A stretch of DNA of 10,926 bases from JBHEMT01 sp046262435. GTDB lineage: Bacteria; Chloroflexota; Dormibacteria; Aeolococcales; Aeolococcaceae. The stretch spans positions 1 to 10,926 of the forward strand of contig JBHEMT010000116.1 of assembly GCA_046262435.1 (NCBI GenBank). Reading direction: 5' to 3'. This document shows, in pieces, positions 1 to 7,060 of the stretch. The translations under genes were made by a program, and so were the position numbers. The first letter of the stretch is position 1, and each line of letters begins with the position of its first letter. The notes beneath the pieces were generated by a model. That model did not search any database and was not told the origin of the DNA. It worked only from the letters and a program-made list of their open reading frames with translations.

Positions 1-120
1 GAGGAAGCGCCGCAGGGCGACGCTGATCACCTCGCTCCTGCTCAGCGGTGAGAGGCGGGTGTGCGCGTTGAGGTCGCCGATGTCCTCATCCTCGAGGTAG
101 ACCGAGATGCGCTTGCCCAC
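1..120 (-). CDS. Ribbon-helix-helix (CopG/Arc-type) DNA-binding protein, N-terminal part, cut by window edge
   Basis: Reading the minus strand from a GTG at 120 gives 40 residues with no stop before the window edge. It begins (V/M)GKRISVYLEDEDIGDL and continues through a stretch containing LSRSEVI and ALRRFL. This is the pattern of a ribbon-helix-helix domain: a short N-terminal beta strand with alternating side chains (KRISVYL, residues 3-9), a first helix, a turn with Ser-Arg-Ser-Glu, and a second amphipathic helix. Such proteins dimerise and bind operator DNA through the paired strands; many are antitoxins or small repressors. The C-terminal part and any downstream partner lie outside the window, so whether it is an antitoxin cannot be told. 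An AGGA lies 7 bases before the GTG and supports the start; the same bases form a TAGGAT -10-like box (see separate entry). It diverges from metG. Confidence 0.68.
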   Translation of the reverse strand, partial: MGKRISVYLEDEDIGDLNAHTRLSPLSRSEVISVALRRFL

Positions 121-126
121 GATGTG

Positions 127-132
127 ATCCTA
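127..132 (-). promoter_or_regulatory. Candidate -10 box TAGGAT six bases before the GTG of the ribbon-helix-helix gene
   Basis: On the minus strand the sequence reads TAGGAT-CACATC-GTG. TAGGAT fits the TANNNT -10 pattern, and the 6-base gap would place the transcription start on the first base of the start codon, which is the geometry of leaderless mRNA. The AGGA inside the box could instead be a Shine-Dalgarno sequence, in which case a promoter would have to lie further into the metG side. No convincing -35 is visible. The choice is unresolved from sequence alone. Confidence 0.3.
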
Positions 133-233
133 GCGGCAGGCCCCCGTCCTACCGGGCCAACGCGGCGGCCGGCTGCGTGGCGGCTCGGCGTGACGGGCCG
201 GGTACGCTTCGGCTCGTCTCAGACAAGGAAGCC

Positions 234-1796
234 ATGGCCACACGCAGCTACTTCATCTCCACGACCATCCCGTATGTCAACGGTGAGCCCCACCTTGGGC
301 ATGTCCTGGAGTACATCCAGAGCGACTGCTTCGCGCGCTGGCATCGCCTCGCCGGCGAGGAGGTGTTCTATCTGACCGGCAGTGACGAGAACTCGCTGAA
401 GAACGCGCTGGCGGCGGAGCGGGAGGGGGTGGCGGTCCCCGACCTGGTGGCGCGCAATGCCAGACATTTCGAGGACCTGGCGGGCATTTTCACTCTGTCA
501 TGGGACTACTTCATCCGCACCAGCAGCGACCCGCTCCATCTCGCCGGTGCGGTGAAGATGTGGCAGCGCCTGGAGGCCGCGGGCGACCTCTACACCCAGC
601 GGTACGAGGGTCTGTACTGCGTTGGATGTGAGCAGTTCTACACCGAGGACGAGCTGGTGGAGGGACTGTGTCCTGAACGCCACCTTCCCCCGCCGGAACT
701 GGTCGAGGAGGAGAACCATTTCTTCCGGCTCTCCCGCTACGCGCAACCGCTGGTGGAGGCGATCGAATCGGGGCGCATGACCATCCTGCCCCCGGGTCGA
801 CGTAACGAGGTGCTCTCCTTCCTCCGCGGCGAGGTCCGAGATATCTCGGTCTCGCGGTCGCAGACCCGGGCTCACGGCTGGGGCATACCCGTCCCGGGCG
901 ACCCCACCCAGGTGATGTACGTCTGGATCGACGCTCTCACCAACTACATCAATGCGCTCGACTACGCAGCGGAGGGCGCCCTCTTCGAGCGCTTCTGGGC
1001 GGGTGTCGGCAGCCGGGTACACACGCTGGGCAAGGGAGTGATTCGCTTCCACGCGGTCTACTGGCCGGCGATGCTCCTCTCCGCAGGCGTGGCCCTGCCC
1101 ACCACGCTGTTCGTGCACGAGTACGTCAACAGCGGTGGCCAGAAGATGAGCAAGTCAGCGGGCGGGTGGGCGGACCCGGGTGAGCTGGCGGCGCGCTACG
1201 GCGTCGACGCCGTCCGCCATTTCCTGCTTGCCGAGATGCCCCTCACCCAGGACCTGGAATACACCGAGCGGCGCCTGGTGGAGCGCTACAACACCGACCT
1301 CGCCAACGGGCTCGGCAACCTGCTCAACCGCACCCTCACCATGGTCGGTCGTTATCGGGACGGGGTGGTGCCGATCCCCGCCGATCCCCTGGGCGCGGGT
1401 GCCGCTGACCTTCCCGCGGTGGCGGCCCGGGTTGGTGCGACTGTTGCCGCAGCGATGGCGGCCTACGACCACCGCACCGCCGTGGCGTCGATCTGGGAGC
1501 TGGTCCGCCGCGCCAACGGGTACATCGAGGAGTCGGCCCCGTGGAAGCTGGCCGCGGCGGGCGAAGCAGCCGAGCTCGACCTGGTGCTTCACACCGTCGT
1601 GGAGGCGCTTCGGATCATCGCGCTTCAGCTTCGCGCATTCCTGCCCACCACGTCAGGTCGCATCCTCGCCCAGCTGGCGCCAGGAGCGGCCGACACCATC
1701 GCGGCGCCGATGGTGTGGGGCCGGTCTCTGGCCGGGCAGCGCACCGCCGCCCCCGAGCCGATCTTTCCCCGGGTGCTCGCTCTCCCCGACGCCTAG
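234..1796 (+). CDS. metG: Methionine--tRNA ligase (MetRS), 520 aa
   Basis: Class I aminoacyl-tRNA synthetase that charges tRNA-Met with methionine in the cytoplasm, using ATP. The nucleotide-binding signatures are present: HLGH at residues 20-23, after the typical TTIPYVNGEP lead-in, and KMSKS at 304-308. A single zinc knuckle in the connective-peptide region has Cys129-x2-Cys132 and Cys146, with His150 as the likely fourth ligand. The Rossmann region contains YVWIDAL and YWPAMLL, followed by the helical anticodon-binding domain (NLLNRTL, ESAPWKL). At 520 residues it has no C-terminal EMAP/Trbp111-like dimerisation domain, which matches the short, single-knuckle MetRS type. The ATG at 234 is preceded by AAGGA at a short spacing. 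An in-frame GTG at 177 would add 19 residues unlike the family, so the ATG is preferred. It is transcribed alone, divergent from the ribbon-helix-helix gene and convergent with the dehydrogenase. Confidence 0.97.
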   Translation: MATRSYFISTTIPYVNGEPHLGHVLEYIQSDCFARWHRLAGEEVFYLTGSDENSLKNALAAEREGVAVPDLVARNARHFEDLAGIFTLSWDYFIRTSSDPLHLAGAVKMWQRLEAAGDLYTQRYEGLYCVGCEQFYTEDELVEGLCPERHLPPPELVEEENHFFRLSRYAQPLVEAIESGRMTILPPGRRNEVLSFLRGEVRDISVSRSQTRAHGWGIPVPGDPTQVMYVWIDALTNYINALDYAAEGALFERFWAGVGSRVHTLGKGVIRFHAVYWPAMLLSAGVALPTTLFVHEYVNSGGQKMSKSAGGWADPGELAARYGVDAVRHFLLAEMPLTQDLEYTERRLVERYNTDLANGLGNLLNRTLTMVGRYRDGVVPIPADPLGAGAADLPAVAARVGATVAAAMAAYDHRTAVASIWELVRRANGYIEESAPWKLAAAGEAAELDLVLHTVVEALRIIALQLRAFLPTTSGRILAQLAPGAADTIAAPMVWGRSLAGQRTAAPEPIFPRVLALPDA

Positions 1797-1829
1797 CTCG
1801 ACGTCCGCCGGGGGCCTGGGCGACACCCG

Positions 1830-1865
1830 GTGAGCCACACCCCCGGGAGCTCACTCCGCGTGAGC
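1830..1865. terminator. Alternating inverted repeats between convergent metG and SDR genes; possible weak bidirectional terminator
   Basis: Three alternating 6-base arms are visible: GTGAGC (1830-1835), GCTCAC (1849-1854) and GTGAGC (1860-1865). The middle arm can pair with the left arm (13-base loop) or the right arm (5-base loop), giving two mutually exclusive hairpins. They lie in the 121-bp gap between the metG stop and the stop of the convergent dehydrogenase gene, where a shared terminator is expected. Neither strand has a T tract after the stems, so this is not a textbook intrinsic terminator. Confidence 0.35.
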
Positions 1866-1917
1866 GTCACCCAGTGGGAGCGTCCAGCGAAGCGTTGCCC
1901 GAGCACGGCCCAGAGCC

Positions 1918-2679
1918 TCAGCCCTCTTGCTCGGTGGGCCGGATCAAAAGCTCGTTGATGGCGATGTGGCGCCGGCGAGTCACGATGTAGGTGACCGCAT
2001 CGGCGACGTCCTCGGACTGCAGCCGTTCGACGCTTCCGAAACGCTGCGCCATCTGCTCGCGGACCTCCGGACGGTTGTGTGACCCGAGCTCGGTCTCCAC
2101 GGCCCCCGGCTCCACCAGCGAGACGCGCACATGACGGCGGGTCACCTCCTGGCGAAGCGACTCGCTGAAGGCGTTGACGCCGAACTTGCTGAGGTTGTAG
2201 ACCCCGCTGCCGCTGCGGGCAACGCGTCCCGCAACCGAGCTGACGTTGACCAGGTCCGCAACCTGGCGCCCGCTCTCCGCGGCCCTGAGCAGGTGCGGCA
2301 GAGCAGCGTGCGCACAGTAGAGCAGTCCGAGCAGGTTGAGCTGGACCATCCGCCGCCACTCCTCGACGTCGGCGTCGACGATGCTGCCCAGCAGCATCAC
2401 CCCGGCGTTGTTCACCAGTGTGTCCAGCCGCCCGAACTCGGCGACGGTGGCAGCCACCGCGCTGCGCGCCTCCGCCTCATTGGTGACGTCCACGATGTTG
2501 ACCAGCACCCCTCCCCCGGACTGGCGGAGCCGATCGGCCAACGCCTCCAGCCGTTCGCCACGCCGTGCGGCGAGGCTGACCGCCGCGCCTTCCGCCGCCA
2601 GGGCCAGCGCGGTTGCCTCGCCGATGCCGCTCGATGCCCCGGTCACCAGCGCCACAGTTCCCTGTAGACGTTGTGCCAC
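1918..2679 (-). CDS. Classical short-chain dehydrogenase/reductase (SDR), 253 aa
   Basis: NAD(P)-dependent oxidoreductase with a complete classical SDR core. The cofactor glycine motif TGASSGIG is at residues 13-20, an acidic Asp64-Val65 contacts the adenine ring, NNAG is at 90-93, and the catalytic tetrad is Asn115, Ser148, Tyr161 and Lys165 (YNLSK). Arg39-Arg40 after the second beta strand suggest a preference for NADP(H). Length is standard for the family. The overall pattern resembles the YdfG / COG4221 group of broad-specificity alcohol or 3-hydroxy acid dehydrogenases, but the substrate cannot be assigned from sequence. The start is a GTG preceded by AAGGAG with a 5-base spacer, a strong ribosome binding site. 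It follows the DUF1015 gene on the same strand, but 188 bp of intervening DNA with a hairpin makes separate transcription likely. Confidence 0.92.
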   Translation of the reverse strand: MAQRLQGTVALVTGASSGIGEATALALAAEGAAVSLAARRGERLEALADRLRQSGGGVLVNIVDVTNEAEARSAVAATVAEFGRLDTLVNNAGVMLLGSIVDADVEEWRRMVQLNLLGLLYCAHAALPHLLRAAESGRQVADLVNVSSVAGRVARSGSGVYNLSKFGVNAFSESLRQEVTRRHVRVSLVEPGAVETELGSHNRPEVREQMAQRFGSVERLQSEDVADAVTYIVTRRRHIAINELLIRPTEQEG

Positions 2680-2714
2680 GGTGTCTCCTTCTCACTTCGC
2701 ATACCGCGCCGCGG

Positions 2715-2733
2715 GGCGCGGGAATCCCGCGCC
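2715..2733. repeat. Perfect 8-bp inverted repeat in the leader of the SDR gene
   Basis: GGCGCGGG (2715-2722) and CCCGCGCC (2726-2733) are perfect complements around a 3-base loop, 35 bp upstream of the SDR start codon. It could be an operator for a dimeric repressor, an mRNA leader hairpin, or a terminator stem for the upstream DUF1015 transcript. No T tract follows on the minus strand, which argues against the last. A second, weaker stem (CGCCGC at 2794-2799 with GCGGCG at 2806-2811) lies closer to the DUF1015 stop. No clear promoter is seen in the rest of this 188-bp gap. Confidence 0.4.
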
Positions 2734-2867
2734 AGCCCGTGGCGCAATCAGTTAAGCCCACCACGAGGGTAGCGGGACGTTCCTCGCCCTCAGCGCCGCC
2801 ACACTGCGGCGTAGTGCGACGGCAATGGGCCCACCGGCGGAGGGCGCGCATCCGCTCGGCAGTCGCG

Positions 2868-4136
2868 TCAGAGCGTCAGCAGGACGAGTCCGGTGGGCAC
2901 CTTGGGGTAGAAGTACGTTGACTTCTGGGGCATCGTCTCACCGGCGTCGGACACGGCAATCAGCTCCGCCGTGGTGCAGCCACGCAGCCCAAACCCCAGT
3001 GCCGCGTCGCCGCTTTGCACCGCGCGCTCGATCTCGTGGAGTGAGCGCGTGTAGCGGAGGGCGCCCTCGGTGATTCGCTCGGGGGTGATCGCGCAGGCGC
3101 CGCCGAGGACGACCTCCTCAAGTGCCACGACGTCGAGACCGCCGCGCGGTGATGGTTGACGGTCGCGGGGCAGCACCAGCACGGCGGCACCGTCCGACGC
3201 CCGCACCGCATACCTGTGGTCGCCGTGGTCGTTGCTGGCGATCTGCGCGGCCGTCGCGAGGTTGTGGGCCGGCTCCAGCCGGGCCGCGGAAGGCAGCCGA
3301 GCACGGAGCTCGTCGAGGGAGCGTGGAACCCCGTAGCCGGCGGCCACGAGGCGGTGGGTGGGCAGGATCTCGAGATCCGGGTCGTTGGCGCCTGACAGGT
3401 AGAGCAAGACCTGGGGGTCCGAGCCGGAGCTCGCAGCTGCTGCCTGCTCCTCGGCGTAGGCGACCGCGGTCTCATAGCGGTGGTGACCGTCGGCGATGTA
3501 CAGCCGAGCGGCAGCCAGGCAGTCGGTCACCGCGGCAACCACCTGCGGGTCGGAGACCGCCCAGAGGAGGTGCTTTTCGGGTCCCTGCTCGCCCGCGGTG
3601 CGGCCGCCAAGCAGGGCGCGGCCGGCGGTCGCTCGGTCGAGGATCGCCTCGAGACCCGGCGCCTGGTCCCACAGCGCCCACACCGCGCTGGTCTGGGTGC
3701 CCGTGGCCCGCATCAGCGCCAACCGGTCCTGCTTGGGGCCGCGCAGGGTGCGCTCGTGGGGGCGCACCTCACCATCCTCCCAGCGCCGCGCGGGCACGGT
3801 CACGAAGATGCCGCGGCGCCGGCTGAGCGTTCCAGTTGTGCCCTGGAACTCGTGGTCGGAGACGTACACGGTGGGCGATCGGTCGGCGACGAGGATGCCC
3901 AGCCGGAGCCAGGACTCGAGGTGGTGGGCGGCGCGCAGATAACGCTCGGCTCCCTCCGCGCTGTCCGCCGGCTCCGGGCGGCAGTAGTCGATGCGCACGA
4001 TGTTGCGCAGGTCCCGGGCGTAGAGCTCCTCGCGCTCCGCGTCGCTGATCACGTCGTAGGGCGGGGCAAGCACTCCACCGAGGCTGACGTGTTCGGGGTC
4101 GTAGCGAATGCCCCGCAGGGGGTGGACCGTGGCCAT
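2868..4136 (-). CDS. DUF1015 family protein (COG4198), 422 aa, function unknown
   Basis: Recognised as DUF1015 by its N-terminal pattern: PLRGIRYDP near residue 6, APPYDVIS at 24-31, and NIVRIDY at 45-51. It also has a central DGHHRYET at 216-223, where HHR is followed by an aromatic residue and a helix. About 420 residues is the usual length for the family. No signal peptide or membrane segment is seen, so it is likely cytoplasmic. The biochemical role is not established to my knowledge. Context is the best clue: it is the last gene of an aminotransferase-serA-DUF1015 unit, starting 12 bases after the serA stop. The DGHHR block resembles the phosphate-contacting G-x-H/R-R motifs of ParB/sulfiredoxin-like folds, some of which act as free-serine kinases; that link is inference. 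The ATG is preceded only by a weak AGGCGG, so translation may depend on coupling to serA. Confidence 0.88.
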   Translation of the reverse strand: MATVHPLRGIRYDPEHVSLGGVLAPPYDVISDAEREELYARDLRNIVRIDYCRPEPADSAEGAERYLRAAHHLESWLRLGILVADRSPTVYVSDHEFQGTTGTLSRRRGIFVTVPARRWEDGEVRPHERTLRGPKQDRLALMRATGTQTSAVWALWDQAPGLEAILDRATAGRALLGGRTAGEQGPEKHLLWAVSDPQVVAAVTDCLAAARLYIADGHHRYETAVAYAEEQAAAASSGSDPQVLLYLSGANDPDLEILPTHRLVAAGYGVPRSLDELRARLPSAARLEPAHNLATAAQIASNDHGDHRYAVRASDGAAVLVLPRDRQPSPRGGLDVVALEEVVLGGACAITPERITEGALRYTRSLHEIERAVQSGDAALGFGLRGCTTAELIAVSDAGETMPQKSTYFYPKVPTGLVLLTL

Positions 4137-4148
4137 GAGCAGATCCGC

Positions 4149-5783
4149 CTAGAGCGTCACGGACTGAAGTGACTCGAGACCGGCGGTGTGACGCATCTGT
4201 TCGAGCAGGTCGGCGCTCACCCGCTCATCGACCTGCATCACCATCACCGCGCGGCCCCGCGGTCGCTCCCTGCCCACCTGCACCGCGGCGATGTTGACGT
4301 CGTGCTCGGCGAGCAGGGTTGACACCCGGGCGATCACCCCGGGCTGGTCGCGATGGGTGCCGATCAGATAGGTGCCCGCGGGTTGCATATCGACGCGAAA
4401 CTCGTCAAGCCGGGTGAGCCGTGCCTCACCCTCGAACTGAGTGCCACTGACCCGCAGGCGGCGCTGCCCGCTCACCTCGACGCTGATCGAGGTTTGGTAG
4501 TCCTCGCTGTGCGACCGCCGCTGCTCGTCGACGTCGACCCCGTGGCTGCGGGCGATGGCACGGGCGTTGATCGGGGTGATCCTGGTCTCGGTGAAATGAG
4601 CGAAGAGGCCGCCCAGCACCTCGGCGGTGAGCGGCGTCGAGTCGAGTGCGGCGAGGTCACCGGTGTAGGTGCATACCACTGCCTTGAGCCCCTCGCCGGC
4701 CAGCTGGGCCGCCAACGACCCCATCTGCCGGGCCAGGCCGAGGTAGGGGCGCAGCCGTGCCAGCTCCTCGGGCAGGATCGCAGGGAGGTTCACCGCGTAG
4801 CGCGCCGGACCACCGGCCAGGTAGGACGCAATCTGGTCAGCGACGTCGAAGGCGACGTTGACCTGTGCCTCGGCCGTGCTGGCGCCCAGGTGGGGGGTAA
4901 GCAGAATGCCCGGCACCCCCAGCAGCGGATGCTCCGCGGAGACCGGCTCGCGGGTGAACACGTCGACCGCCGCTCCGGCGATGACTCCATCGCGGACTGC
5001 CGTCGCCAGTGCGGCCTCGTCGACGATGCCGCCGCGCGCAATGTTCAGCACCCGCGCGCCCGGCTTCATGGCGCGCAGCTGGTCTGCACCGATCGCGCCG
5101 CGCGTCTTGTCGTTGAGCGGAGTGTGAACGCTGAGAAAGTCGCTCTCCTGCAGCAGGGTTGCCAGGTCGACCAACTGAGCCCCCGCCTGCTCGGCGCGCT
5201 CGGGAGAGACCAGCGGGTCGTGGGCGAGAACGCGCATCTGCAGCCCTTGACCGGCGATGCGGGCCACCTCGAAACCGATTTTGCCGAGGCCGTAGAGCCC
5301 CAGCGTCTTCTCGCGCAGCTCGACCCCGACGAACTCGGACCGGCGCCACTGGCCAGCCCGCATCGAGGCGTCGGCGACGGCGATATTGCGTGCCAGGGCG
5401 AGCATCATCGCCACCGCGTGCTCGGCGGCGGCCACGGTGTTTCCGGTCGGGGCGTTGAGCACCAGAACGCCGTGAGCCGTCGCCGCATCCAGGTCGATGT
5501 TGTCGACCCCAACCCCGGCGCGCCCCACCACGCGCAGCCTGGTGGCAGCCGCGAAGACATTGGCGGTAACCCGGGTCTCGGATCGAACCACCAGCGCGTC
5601 GTAGCCGCCGATGCGTTCCACCAGATCGGCCTCGGACTGGTTGGTGATGACATCGACGTCGCCCGCACCGCGGAGACGCTCAACACCGTCGCTGGCGATG
5701 GGGTCGGCCACCAGGATCCGAGACCGCTCCGAGTCGATGGCCAGCTGCTCGGCCGCGGGATTGCGCGCGGCCGCGACGCTCAC
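4149..5783 (-). CDS. serA: D-3-phosphoglycerate dehydrogenase, long form with ASB and ACT domains, 544 aa
   Basis: First enzyme of the phosphorylated serine pathway: oxidises 3-phosphoglycerate to 3-phosphohydroxypyruvate with NAD. The Rossmann motif GLGKIG is at 165-170, with Asp189 positioned to bind NAD rather than NADP. The catalytic residues of the D-isomer 2-hydroxyacid dehydrogenases are present: Arg250 (in ARGGIVDE), Glu279 (FTREP) and His298 (TPHLGAST). A regulatory ASB-like domain covers roughly 335-455 and an ACT domain roughly 470-544 (ending in VQVGRE and MVMQVDE strands), as in the long SerA type known from Mycobacterium and Bacillus. The ACT domain suggests allosteric control by serine. 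The GTG start overlaps the stop of the upstream aminotransferase by 4 bases (GTGA), implying translational coupling. About 20 residues precede the first core strand, slightly more than usual. Confidence 0.97.
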   Translation of the reverse strand: MSVAAARNPAAEQLAIDSERSRILVADPIASDGVERLRGAGDVDVITNQSEADLVERIGGYDALVVRSETRVTANVFAAATRLRVVGRAGVGVDNIDLDAATAHGVLVLNAPTGNTVAAAEHAVAMMLALARNIAVADASMRAGQWRRSEFVGVELREKTLGLYGLGKIGFEVARIAGQGLQMRVLAHDPLVSPERAEQAGAQLVDLATLLQESDFLSVHTPLNDKTRGAIGADQLRAMKPGARVLNIARGGIVDEAALATAVRDGVIAGAAVDVFTREPVSAEHPLLGVPGILLTPHLGASTAEAQVNVAFDVADQIASYLAGGPARYAVNLPAILPEELARLRPYLGLARQMGSLAAQLAGEGLKAVVCTYTGDLAALDSTPLTAEVLGGLFAHFTETRITPINARAIARSHGVDVDEQRRSHSEDYQTSISVEVSGQRRLRVSGTQFEGEARLTRLDEFRVDMQPAGTYLIGTHRDQPGVIARVSTLLAEHDVNIAAVQVGRERPRGRAVMVMQVDERVSADLLEQMRHTAGLESLQSVTL

Positions 5784-6961
5784 CCGACCGGTTGCGGCTG
5801 GCGCTCGGTCGCGCCGCTGCGCGCCGCCGACTGAGCCGCGGCCACGCAGAGGCCGATCCGGCTCAGCATTCCCGCGTCCACCAGGCCCTGTTCGAGGGTG
5901 GCGAGGATCGAGTACACATCGCGCTCGCCCACCGCACCCAGGTGCCCGATCCGGAAGATCCGGCCCTGCAGTTCCCCCTGCCCGCCGGCAAGAACCAGCC
6001 CGCGTCGGGTGCGCAGGTCACTGAGCAGGGTCTTTAACGCCGCCGCGTCCTCGACCGGGGACGCGATCGCGGTGACCGTGTCCGACCGGTGCTCCGCCGT
6101 GGCGAAGAGACGCAGTCCCACCGCCTCGACGCCGGCCCGGACCATGTCCGCGCAGCGCCGGTGGCGGGCATACACGTTGTCGAGCCCCTCCTCCTCGATC
6201 ATGCGCAACCCCTCCTGGACTGCGAACATCACCTGGATGGGGGGCGTCGTGTAGGTCTGCTGCTTGTCCTGGAACTTCTTCTCACGGGCGAAATTCCAGT
6301 AGAAACTGGGGCAGGTGGCCCGCTCGGCTGCGGCGAAAGCGGCCGGGCTGACCGCCACCATCGCCAGCCCGGGGGGCGCCATCCAGCCCTTCTGCGAGCC
6401 GGTGACGACGACATCGAGCCCCAGTTCGTCGACGGGCAACGGCAGGCACGACGCGCCGCTCACTGAGTCGACGGCGATCAGCTTGCCGCGGCCCTTGACC
6501 ACCGCGGCGATGGCGGGAATGTCGTTGGTGACCCCGGTGCTGGTCTCGTTGTGGGTGACGAAGACCTTGGTGATCGCACTGTGCTCGGCAAGGACCCGGT
6601 CGACGTCTTCGGGGTCGATGGCCTGCCCCCAGGGCATGGCCAGACGCACCACATTGACGCCGTATGCCTCGGCGATCTCGGCCCAGCGGTTGCCGAAGGA
6701 ACCGATGCTGCAGAAGAGGGCCTGCTCCCCCGGGGACAGCAGATTGACCACCGCAGCCTCCAGACCTCCGGTGCCGCTCGCGGGGTAGAGCAGCACGTCG
6801 TTGGTCGTGCCCAGCACCCGCTGCAGTGCACGATGCACATCGGTGAAGAGGTCGGCGAACTCGGGACCGCGGTGGTTGATCATCGGGCGGCTGGCTGAGC
6901 GGATGACACGCTCGGGAAGCGGCGTCGGGCCGGGGACGCGAAGCTGCTGCTCCATCACCAT
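5780..6961 (-). CDS. Class V aminotransferase of the alanine-glyoxylate / serine-pyruvate type, probably acting as phosphoserine aminotransferase, 393 aa
   Basis: PLP-dependent fold type I aminotransferase. The start PGPTPLPERVIRS is typical of the AGT/SPT family, ASGTGGLEA (61-69) is the phosphate-binding turn, HNETSTG (137-143) and Asp165 (AVDSVSG) contact the cofactor, Lys191 in GSQKGW forms the Schiff base, and Arg337 in FRIGH binds the substrate carboxylate. It is not a canonical SerC by motif, but it lies directly upstream of serA with a 4-base overlap. It therefore most likely converts 3-phosphohydroxypyruvate to phosphoserine; a serine-glyoxylate or alanine-glyoxylate role remains possible. 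After about residue 368 there is a short Ala/Arg/Gln-rich tail (AAAQSAARSGATERQ) beyond the family core. The ATG at 6961 follows GGAG by 5 bases; a second ATG two codons later is less well spaced. Confidence 0.9.
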   Translation of the reverse strand: MVMEQQLRVPGPTPLPERVIRSASRPMINHRGPEFADLFTDVHRALQRVLGTTNDVLLYPASGTGGLEAAVVNLLSPGEQALFCSIGSFGNRWAEIAEAYGVNVVRLAMPWGQAIDPEDVDRVLAEHSAITKVFVTHNETSTGVTNDIPAIAAVVKGRGKLIAVDSVSGASCLPLPVDELGLDVVVTGSQKGWMAPPGLAMVAVSPAAFAAAERATCPSFYWNFAREKKFQDKQQTYTTPPIQVMFAVQEGLRMIEEEGLDNVYARHRRCADMVRAGVEAVGLRLFATAEHRSDTVTAIASPVEDAAALKTLLSDLRTRRGLVLAGGQGELQGRIFRIGHLGAVGERDVYSILATLEQGLVDAGMLSRIGLCVAAAQSAARSGATERQPQPVG

Positions 6962-6984
6962 GCGATCTCCGTTGCGAGGACGGC

Positions 6985-7018
6985 GAGTCGCGACGAGTCT
7001 ACCAAGCGCCTCGGAGGC
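6985..7018 (-). promoter_or_regulatory. Candidate promoter/operator region of the serine operon
   Basis: The 99 bp between the amidase stop and the aminotransferase start is the only room for a promoter immediately upstream of the serine genes. On the minus strand a TAGACT (6996-7001) fits a -10 box 34 bases before the ATG, but no matching -35 is found. Around it are a palindrome GCCTC-G-GAGGC (7008-7018) and a direct repeat GAGTC at 6985-6989 and 6995-6999 spaced one helical turn apart, either of which could be an operator. Read-through from the amidase gene is an alternative. Confidence 0.28.
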
Positions 7019-7060
7019 AGCCGCCCCACGCCACGGGTGCGCCTGCCGTACATGGCGGCT

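Noticed and set aside
177..233. 19-codon upstream extension of metG from a GTG
   Set aside because: MetRS proteins begin just before the TTIPYVNG strand, as with the ATG at 234, which has its own ribosome binding site.
4353..5834. 493-codon open frame on the plus strand across serA
   Set aside because: It is antisense to serA, whose frame has complete catalytic, NAD, ASB and ACT motifs. The product has no recognisable domain and is explained by GC-rich codon bias.
6962..7060. Riboswitch or T-box leader before the serine operon
   Set aside because: The gap is only 99 bp and holds no recognisable T-box, glycine or other riboswitch core.
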